Of a stretch of DNA of 64,000 bases, positions 1-10,600 are shown piece after piece. The stretch spans positions 310,001 to 374,000 of the forward strand of contig JAUIRK010001043.1 of the NCBI GenBank assembly GCA_030549495.1. The letters run 5' to 3'. Each line of letters begins with the position of its first letter. Within the stretch, counting starts at the first letter, position 1. Origin of the DNA: Nectonema munidae (lineage: Eukaryota > Nematomorpha > Nectonematoida > Nectonematidae). The notes below the pieces were generated by a model. The model was given only the letters and a program-made list of their open reading frames with translations, had not been told where the DNA came from and did no database searches. Position numbers and translations under genes: made by a program.

Positions 1-1361
1 GCAAAAATCCCCTAAGTATTTGAGGATAACCTTTTAAAAGAAGCTTCTAACAAAATTACTTTCTCATCCAGTACAATCAATTAACTCGTTTAGGTATTTT
101 TATTGATCGGTTTGTTAATCTCATTTTTCAGACATTATTAATCCATATGCAAAATTGATATTACTTTGTAATCTCTCCTCTCAAAGTGGATGAACTGTTT
201 GGTAAAGCCTCAGTATTTATAATGACTTCACTGCACACGATGGATGCGTAATGAGAGATAATGGAATTTGAGAGTAGATGAATCACGCTAAAGATTGTGA
301 GGTGAAAAAACTTGCACATCTATGATTTAGTCTCTCGTACACGTGAACCCAATCACACTCGCTAGCAAATACAAAGTCTTATTTTTTATTTGTTCCAAAA
401 AATATCAAAAATTTATAGAAAGAAGACGAACACCATTTTGAAAATGTTTTAGCATTTTATAGATGGCGTTAAATCATTACTATGTTTTTCAGTTAAAACT
501 CTGCAGAGCCATTCAGCCCTTATGCTGTGCCGCGAAACTAATCAAATGAAAAACGATGGCAAATCACACTCGATAATTTTGCGAAAAAATCGCCAAATGT
601 GGCGACTTTATAAGTATTCTTTTTTTTTAACAATGGCGACTACCTCAAAATATTTTATATTTTAATAAACGAATTCAGTTTTTGGATATGATAAAGAAAG
701 TAAATGTATGGTGTCCTGGCTATTTTTAGTGTTGTGTTTGAATAAATCCCTTTTTTTTCTCTGTTTGAAATATCATCAATGTCACTTTTTAAAAAAAATA
801 ATGTTATAGATAAATTAATTAATTGGAATATTTAATAGATTTAATTATTTGGATTTTAGGTAAGAATCTTCCTGTCCCAAGGTTTTTCAAAGAAATCTTC
901 AAATATATCTTTGCATATCGGGATTATAACTCGCAGCATATCTTATTGATTACTATATTGTTATAATTTTTTTCTACAGAATGTGCTTCATAAATTCTAT
1001 ACATCATAAAAATCAATAATTATTACTTACTATTTTATTGGAAATTTGAATATTCATTGAGTTTTACATCGATAGTCGCATTTATATTTTGCTATTCTAA
1101 CAAAGCTTAATTTAAAAAAAAAAAAAAGTAAAATTAAAAAAAATAGTATAAAAGAAATTGTGTTAATCTTTGTTGTCATATGAGTGTACTACCATTTTTT
1201 CGCGTTTAGTTGAGTCTATTTTACCATATGTAAAATTCTATTAGACTCAGCTTTTGAGTTTGGATTAGATATTTGTAGAATAATAAATTTACTATTTAAG
1301 CAAATAGAAAAAAGATGTTTTAATTTTTTTTTAAAAAGTGCTATTTATTCTTATTTGAAAG
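1..1361. other. No gene seen; probably intron upstream of the first receptor exon
   Basis: AT-rich sequence with short homopolymers. I searched for the preceding mGluR exon (ending in the residues before GICIA) and did not recognise it. Confidence 0.5.
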
Positions 1362-1649
1362 GCATCTGCATTGCATCCGCTTCAACCATTGGCAGAGATC
1401 CTTCAAATCAAGATTTCTCCAAAATCATCTCCACACTCTTCGAAAACAAGTACGCTAGAGGCGTCATTTTGTTCGTGGACGAAGACAACACGCGACGCTT
1501 ACTGAAAGCGGCCATCGAATTTGGCTCGCTTCACAACTTCGTTTGGATCGGCAGTGATTCTTGGGGGGCCAAAAGAACTCCCGTCGAAAATCAAGAGTTC
1601 ATTGCTGATGGAGCAATCACGATTCTTCCAAAGAAAAAAACGATCCATG
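1362..1649 (+). CDS. mGluR-like exon A: ligand-binding domain, lobe 2
   Basis: The exon follows an acceptor AG at 1360-1361 and ends before a strong GTGAGC donor. It starts after the first base of a glycine codon and ends one base into a codon. It encodes GICIASAS, a run of lobe 2, FVWIGSDSWGAK, IADGAITI and KKKTI. The Asp of GSDSW aligns with the mGluR residue that binds the ligand amino group (D318 in mGluR1), so the amino-acid recognition half of the pocket looks intact. The reading frame continues past the donor only into intron sequence. Confidence 0.9.
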
Positions 1650-4600
1650 GTGAGCGATGCTTCCTCCCTATACACTTGGCATTGTTGTAATTTTAGCGAA
1701 ACTTGTGCCGACAATGCTCCATCTTATAAGTTCAAACTAACTGGAAAAATTCAAAGGTAGAGAATTGACACATATGTGTAAATGTCCATTGACAGTAACG
1801 AATATTGCTTAAGTTTGATTAATCTCAAATAATCCAAAAGTTGAACTTGTTTGATTCCTCATTGATTAAAATCACCAGTTCCTGATGACACTTACATTGT
1901 CGTCCAGTATTGGTGATATGCCGATGACTCCCATATCAAATTACTGTATATTACACATTTGAAACAAAAATTGAACATTCTAAAGGTTTTTTTCGATTAG
2001 ATTAGATTCATCGCTTCTACGGGTGGATTTGGGCTCTTTTTTTTGAAATTGTAACAGACTATTTGTTGTATCCTGTCATTTATTTAATAACTGAAGATAT
2101 TAGATCAGTTTTGTTCAGGGTTGCAAAGTCGATGGGAAAATATCAAACTTTGACGCTTCCAAATCCAAATACCAAAAAATGTTAAACATTGAAAGCTAAC
2201 TTTTCCGCTTCCTCACTAAAGAAGGCCCACTGTAATGGCCTATTAAAATTAAAACTTTTTTTCTTTAAACAAAAAAAGTTTACAATTTCAAACAAATGTA
2301 TTTTTAAATGACATAAAATTTCAATTCTACGAGTCTTTATCTAGTATGCCGTGGGGTGTTCAAAGAATCAATCAAATTTGCATTAAACAGAAAAGTGGGC
2401 CGATTAATGCAAAAAAATATTTATAATGTCTCATTTTAGCAACCTAAATCTCCCTATTCAGAATTTCGAACTAGAAAAAAAAGTTTAAAAAACTTTTTTT
2501 TTCATTTTTGTCACTTAAAATAAATGATAATACTTAAATAATAATACTTTAAATAAATCGTAAGGATGGGGGTCCAATGGATGAAGCATATTCTTCAGCA
2601 AAGTTTTTGTTGTGTTTTCCTAGGTCAAGTAAATTCTAATATTGTTTAGCTTATTTAAGGATGCTAAACCACGAATAAAAATATAACTTACTTTCTTTCC
2701 AATTCTCTGCATTCATTTTCTTGTATGTTGAGTGTCAAGTGTATCCGTTTATAGATTTTGACAGGTACTTTACTTCTCTGAATTTGAAGAATACACGCAA
2801 TACTTGGTTCAAGGAGTTTTGGCAAAAGCACTTCAATTGCAACCTCAATAGAAATTCCAAAAAAAGATGGTATCTACGTCCGTGTAGACCTGGTGAGTGA
2901 ACGTTTTCATTTTTTTTTTTTTTAATTTTTTTTTACTTCCCTCTTGTCAAATGAAAAAAGGTGTGTCTTTATCACCTTCATCTCTCAATTTATAAAGCAA
3001 CATTTTACTTCATTGAACAAGATAAAAGGCTTTTTCAGAATAGCTTTAAAAACTGAACTTTTAAAAAAATTAATTTTTAGTTGGGTAGATTTTCTTACCA
3101 TATGTTAATTTTAAAAATCCTATTTACAGATGCTGGAAAAACTAAATAAAAAAATAAATACAAACATTTTTTAAATGTTTAGATCCTGAAAGTTGAAGAG
3201 TTTTTTTACCATTTGTTCTTTTTTAAAATCCTATTTACATCCCAACAAAAAAGTGGATATAAAAAAAGAGAAATTGAAGAAATGAGGCAAACGGATATCA
3301 TATTTCGCAATATTTCAAGTCTCAAGAGGGTTTTTGCCAAAAGTATAGCATACATATGATTGCTATTCTTGTCATCTTATACATGCATACTATAGTTCAT
3401 TATTATCCATCGGAATTAAATATATGAATCAAAATATATGAGACTTATTAGTTCTTACATTTTAGTAGGTATCTTTTAAAAAATGTACATTTACCCTGAA
3501 ATTTACCAAATCAATTGACCTTGAGTGATTTTATTTATTCATTATATCAAAGAAAAACTGTATAACAAGATTTGCATATACTATAAGAACAAGATCCGTA
3601 AAAAAATAAATCGCAATTATTTTTACAAAGTTGTGAACTGTTAAGTCTTTGTGTGGAAGTAATTCAATTTTTTTCTGAATTTTTCATCCAAGGATATTAA
3701 AAAAGATGTCAGTTTTGATTTTTTTTAAAAAAAGACATTTTTTATTGACAAACTTATTAATTTAAAATAGAAGCTTTTAAATATTGTTTTTTGTATGTTT
3801 ACGTCAATTTAGCCATTTGGTACTTTTTGGTATATAAAATTACCGGAACTCCTAGCGTTCAAAATAGTATTTTTTTTATCTCAGATTATCATATCTCTAT
3901 GCTATTTTAATATTTTTCATATCTTCAACAAATCTCATAAACTGAAAAAATGGATTTTATTGACTTTAACTGTTCCACACAAGACGATTCTGTTTCAGAA
4001 AAACAAAGTCTGAAGATAAATCACATTCAAGAAGGCCTCGTTCCATTTGTGATTGATTCGGTGTACGCTGCAGCACACGCCCTCGATGACGTTTATGAGT
4101 CCACTTGCGCCAAATATTCATCCGCTCAAAAGGGAATGTGCAAGCAGATGAAGAAGATCGTTCAAAGCGGAGCTCTTTTCCTGCCTTACATAAGAAACGT
4201 CTCATTTATAGGTATGCGTCTTGATGGTGATTGACAGGGGTGTCCTTTGTTATTAACAGGCATATCGCATGTATTGTGACTGAGCATTGGCTTGATTGAC
4301 AGGTGTTTTGCACGTATTGCAATTGTCTATTTGCATAGATAAAATAGCATGCAATTGAATTGAAATATTAATCAAGATTTTTCACTTTCTCGTGTATCGC
4401 GCATTAAGACTAGTGTTTCTGAATTGCTTATACTGGACAATAAATCTTTTGATTTTAAGGCTGGGACACGATTTCCCCAATGAGCTCGAAAGGATTAGAA
4501 GAAATATCAAAATGATACAAAAATGCCATATGAATAATTTAGGAAGAAGGAATTTCAAAGAAATATTTTTAACAAATCATTATTGATCTAATTCAAAATT

Positions 4601-7600
4601 TATGACTTTTTACAGGAAAAAAATTGACTTTATTGGCCTATACATAAACATTTTAAAGTTAAAAAAATAAAGGTGTTTAATATATTTGTTCTTCAAACAA
4701 TCTCAAAACCGGTGAAATAAAAAAATTGACCTTATTGACAAAAAAGAAAAATTTAGAAGTTTTTTCAATTAAAAAGACGCGTTTCTTAGAATTATATTAG
4801 ATTACAAATAAACATATGTTATATTTTATTACCATCATTCATAAATATGACATTTTTACTACGTCCGTCCTTTTGAACTTCGTTTTTGTAGGTAACTTAG
4901 ACGAATCTAAACTAAAAATGTCATATTTATAAATTTAGAAAATAAAATATAACATGTTTATTTAAGGTTTAAACAAATTTTCGACAAAAAATAAATTTCC
5001 CTTTCTTTTATGAAAATCGAAGAGGAAAGAGTATGAAATAAAAAAGGGCCTCATACGCAATGTTTATGATGAAAGTTTGAACAATAGCGAAAAGCTTAAA
5101 TGATTGGTTGATGAATGCTATCCTAACCCTATCAATCATTTGTTTCTTTGTTTTAATTGGTTTATAGATGATGTCTTTGCTTTTAAGGAGCGCAAGGAGT
5201 TAGAGTGTCATTCAACAAAAATGGTGATGGAACAGGGCGATATGATATTTTCCAGTTTCAAAAAAATGCCAAAAAAAAGTATGAGTATGTCAATGTTGGA
5301 GAATGGGTCGACAGGTAAGTGCTCTAGTATTTTCCGCCCTGCTCCTGGTCTTTAGATATAAAACACATATGTGATTGGATGCGTGTATTAGTGTTGAGAT
5401 CCGCTTCGATCTGGGTTGCTAATAAAAGATCTTAGTAGCAAAACCACAAAAAATTCCGCTCTTTTTAAATGGACATTGGACACGAATATAATAAGATATT
5501 TGAGGAATACAAAAGTACTTATAATCCTCTCTAAACAATGCCACTAAATGTTTTTATGTGATGTTCTTATCTTAAATTTTTTACGATTACATTATGTCTA
5601 TTTTTAAGCAAAATTGTAGTGAACAAGGTTTTAAAAAAATTTGAGAAATAAAAAGTTAACATTCCAATAAGAAGAGACCTGACACAGAAGCAATAAATGC
5701 AAAAAGCTCGCAAAAAACAAAAGAAAAAAATTTAGGAAGAAGAACTGGAACTACTTGATTTAACTAAAGATCATTTAAGAAAAATGGAAGATACAAAACA
5801 TATGTTAAGACTAGAAGAAAGTAAGCGAGAGAAGCTAGTAGAAACAAGTTTACTACGAAGCTATCGTGTGAATAGCACAACACACCTGTGAAAAGCGAAC
5901 AGCGGAAAAGCTTTGCGACAACTTGTGAACATTTGCTTTTTAAGTTTAACTTACGGTCAGATGATTTGAATTGGAAAATTTTGAAGAGACAGCTCTAAAT
6001 ATAATTAACTGCTGAGTTGGTAGCACACAATATATACATACTAGCCGGTCCGCCATCATTGATTTGTAGCTTAGCTCCAAACTTGGTCATCATATGTCTC
6101 TTTTTTCCGTAAAAGAGTGTAGTCCCTCCCTATCCTCAAGTGTCCATCCTATTGTTTCCAATATTAATGAGCTCATATAGATATTATTGGCTTTGGCAAT
6201 AACAGACACCTGCCAATCACGCTTACAAAAAAGTAAACTTATTTTATCATTCATTTAAATTACTTAGAAAATCCGATTTGATCTCGTGGATACCGACTCT
6301 AACTCCGTAATCTATAGAGAGTCTATATAGGCGTTTAGTATAGAGAATTTAACTTTGGTATTGTCGCATCATCACTAATAGAGATGGTCTAACTGTTAAT
6401 ATTTTTTCATTTGCTAACATTCCAACTTTGGGATGGGAAGCCGGGACAGGCGTTTAAGAGCGGAACGTATGATAAACGCGAAAAAAGTATTTGCGCTGCT
6501 AAAGCACAACTGTCATGAATTCTTTTCAGACTGTCTCTCGACTTCTCCAAACTGAAGTGGAATATGGATAGCGCCTTTCCCAAGTCGGTGTGCAGTTTGC
6601 CGTGCGCAGCTGGCTACGTCCAGAAGAAAGCGATCGACTCCTGTTGTTGGGTGTGTGTGCAGTGCAACTCCTTCGAGAAGGTTCTCAACGAGACGCACTG
6701 CGTGCGATGCGCCTCCGGCCTCAAGCCCAACGCCGACAACACACAGTGCATTCCAATCCCCATCTACCACCTCAAATGGAACACGGTGTGGGCGATTATT
6801 CCACTTGTGCTTACAATCCTTGGTCTGCTCTTCCTCGGGCTGATCGCCTCTGTCTTCCTGAAGTTTCACTCAACGCCCATCATAATGGCTTCAGGCAGGG
6901 AATTGAACTACCTCCTCCTTCTCGGCATATTCCTTTGCTACTCCCTCACCTTCGTGCTTCTCTCGAAACCGACGCCCTTTTCCTGTGCTTTGTCTCGAGT
7001 GGGTGTTAGCACCAGCCTGTCCATCTGCTATGCAGCCATCCTCACCAAAACAAACAGGTTTCTGGCGTTCATTTTACAAGGCTAAACAACCGATCTATAT
7101 CCATATTCTATATCATTAACATTTTTACTTTTAATTTGTCCTTTTCTCATTTAAGTCCGTTTATGTTCGTTCTTTTGCAAATTGACTTTTTTATAATTCG
7201 ATTTTTTTAAACCTAAAATCTAACACAAACAAGACTTAAAAATAAAACTTTCCTCACGCCCAGTATCTGATATTTGACAATATTGATAAATTTATTAAAT
7301 TTTTCTGTCAAATTTTTTTTGGCAATTTATCAAATCATATTTTTCAACTAAATATTTTAATTGATTTTTTTCGGTTGAATTTTTCGTTAAAAATATTTTC
7401 AGTTTTTCAAATTTATAATAAATGAGGCAATAATAAAAACTTTAAAATTAATTTATTATAAAAAATAAAAATCTAAAACTCCATAATTCAACTGAAGACA
7501 GACTTTGATGAATATAAAAGACCAACTTAATTTGAAAAAAAACGAACTTAAATTGGAAAAGATATACTTAAAAGGTTATGGGTCTTTTTTGTCACAAGAG

Positions 7601-10600
7601 AAGTACACAAACTCTTCGATCTGAATGGATCAGAACTTTTGAATTATTTTTATAGTTCCAACCAATCAAATTACGCTAGAATCGAAACTTTGAAAATTTC
7701 TTCTATAAATTTGACTATTCAAATGAACTGCAGAAAAATCTCGGATCTGATTGGCTGCAAAAAACATTACACGTAGCTTGAGACAGCATTTTTTCATTTT
7801 CATTAAATTTCTCCCAATGTTTCACATACTCACGAATTTTTTCACATGGCATAAGAATGAGGTACCTCTCTATTTTCCAATGTATCTTGGTAATCGTTTC
7901 CTTAACACTTTGTTCATATTTTTTTTAAATTCTACCTTGTTCCCCATTTTTTATGGAAATATATGTATAGTTGTAGAAAATCGTTATCATCAACTTAAAA
8001 AATGAGCTGTCACAAATACTTCTTACTGTTTGCGTATTTTTTCCTTAAAACCGTCAGCTGGATTTGATTGTGCACAATAATCTTCTCTCTGATCGTATAA
8101 ATCTCTATCATTTTCAAGCTAGAATTTAATTAATGTAGAATTGGGTAGGGATAAAGATATCCTAACCAGTTTCGGCACGCAAGAGACTGCCTTCTCAGAG
8201 GAAAATGATATATGCGTGAACTAGCTAGTATTATTTCAAAAAGTTTCCGAGTAGTAGAGCGACGAGTGATACCGAATACTCTTCTTTTCTTCTTAGAATA
8301 TACAGAATATTCTCGTGTGGAACCAAAGGCGGCATTCAAAGACCTCAGTTCATCAGCCCTCAAAGTCAGATATGCATCTGCATGCTGTTGGTTTTCTTTC
8401 AAATCTTGAGCTGCGCCATATGGTTGGGTGTGGAGAAAGCTAGTGTTCGTCACGAATACTTAGTGGCAGAAGCTGTTTTCTTGCTTCGTTGCGGAATTTC
8501 CAACATGACGCTAGCCCTTTCTCTGTCCTACAACATTTTCCTCATTCTACTCTGCACTTTCTACGCATTTAAAACGCGCAACATTCCAGAAAATTACAAC
8601 GAAGCCAAGTATATCGGCTTCGCAATGTACTCCACCTGCATCATATGGCTTGCCTTCATTCCAATTTATATCAGCACAAATAATGATTATCGCGTAAAAA
8701 CCCCTTCACACTTTGATACAAATTTTTTGGATCTATGTTCTCACTTTAGCTCACTATGTTTCTAAATTTTGGCTTCAAAGATGAAATTTTTCTATGATGG
8801 ATAAAAGAAATCCTTAGACTCAAATCAGAGTTATCAAGAATGTATTTAAACTTTGAAAACATTTTATTGCTTAGAGGTGTGAATAAAAAAATTAAAAAAG
8901 TAAATAAAAAAACACATTTTTTTATAAAAATAAAAATACCCGAAATATACAAGTATTTTTCACAAATTTCGCTTTGATTGATATATTTAACATATGAAAA
9001 ACAAAAAATCTCGCTACAGCCAGAAGCGTAGCTGGGATTCAACGTTCATAAATTTACATCATTTAAATGTTTTTATCAGATATAATTGCACTAACAATAA
9101 TTAACTTCTCAACTGAAATAGTACTGCCAATTTTCTAGGTTTCAAAACCCACTTTCAAATGTATAACATTTCTTGTCCAACTTTTTTCAAAGTGTAATAA
9201 AGTTAGCCCATATGTTATATATATATGTGGAAAAAGGGCTATTCAAAACAGCAATTTCACACAACATATCCTTTGTGGGAAGGATAGCTTGCACTTCCCA
9301 ATGTTTCATAGTGTGCAATAAGTTGAGAGATTTCATTGTTTGTTCTTTCACTATTATCACCCATAGAGTGTGAACAATATATAAAGTAAGATTTTAAAAT
9401 ACAGTTAGATACAAAATTTGAGTTTAATTAAAATGAATTTTAGAGGGTGGGGGAGAAGAATTGTTTCAGGAAGCGATTCAATCTTTATATTAGAGTAAAA
9501 TCTCGTTGGGTCCAAATCGGGTGAGAGGAATACGTGCTTATCCCTAAGTAAATTAGCTTCCCACTGTGCTTAAAACCGCTGTCAATCACTTCTTTGTCTG
9601 TAATGCTCACTTTTATGCCATGACGCAACGAATTACTAATCTGATATACTTTTTTCGCGTTCGGCTGACGAAAACAGTGAAATTTAAAGCTACTACCGAT
9701 TTTTAGAATACTTGAGATCTTTTGGACGTACATCAGCCCAAGCACGGTTCTCGTTTAAATAAAATAAACTTTTTTTGTTTTGCTCATAAACCACTATAAT
9801 ATAATTCACCGAAACCCAAGTAAGCATTCTAGTATTATATAAAAAATAGTTAGAGATAGTTTTGTATTTTTTATTAAAACATAATTTAAAAGCTTAAGAA
9901 TGTAAGGTTATGGTAACTGACTGTTTTCAAATAAAATCAATATTACTCGTATAGAGCGATATTGCTTTTCCTGTGGTTGACATGAATTACCCGCCAAATA
10001 TTGATCGATTTTTACAAGGATGACCAAAAATTCGCATATATTAGGATGGTGGTTTCCAGCTATCTGAGTTTCAAATGCGCAAGTACATTATTTGTTTATG
10101 GTACAGAGTTCAAAACGTTTCCATAAATATTCCACATCATGAGTTCGTAACGTGTCGGTGTACGGCGATTTCTTCGAACAGGGGAAAGGCCTATCCATGT
10201 ATCCTCGAAACATTTTGTAATTCAAAATTTAGCTTCTCCATTTGGGTTTCCGTGAAATGTGTATGTCGGTAAATTGTTGTCTGTGAATTCGTCTAGACAG
10301 AGCTCTACATAGAATGGCTTCATATATCCTATACTATACAACGTCCCACGCTATGTTTTAAGAGAAAAAAGGAGGTTTATTACTACTATAAAGGGAAAAA
10401 AAGCATTGCACACTTTGGTAAGTTTGTCTTTCTTATCGACCCCTAAAGATCTGTTATCGACCACTTTGCCGACCCCTGGTCTAGGCCCACAAAATCCAGT
10501 TTCAAAAAAAAAGAAAATAGTTTGCTTTCAAAACATGCAAAGATGAAGCAGTTTTACTTTTTTTACATCAGGCATAACTTGAATGTGCCGCCGTAGGTCG

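Noticed and set aside
6513-7009. Overlapping open frames on both strands across the receptor's cysteine-rich exon
   Set aside because: They are shadows of a GC-richer true exon; only the frame with nine family cysteines and membrane helices matches a known protein.
8130-8200. A small nuclear RNA gene upstream of receptor exon F
   Set aside because: TTCGGCACGCAAGAGACTGC looked U-RNA-like, but it matches no conserved snRNA box that I know.
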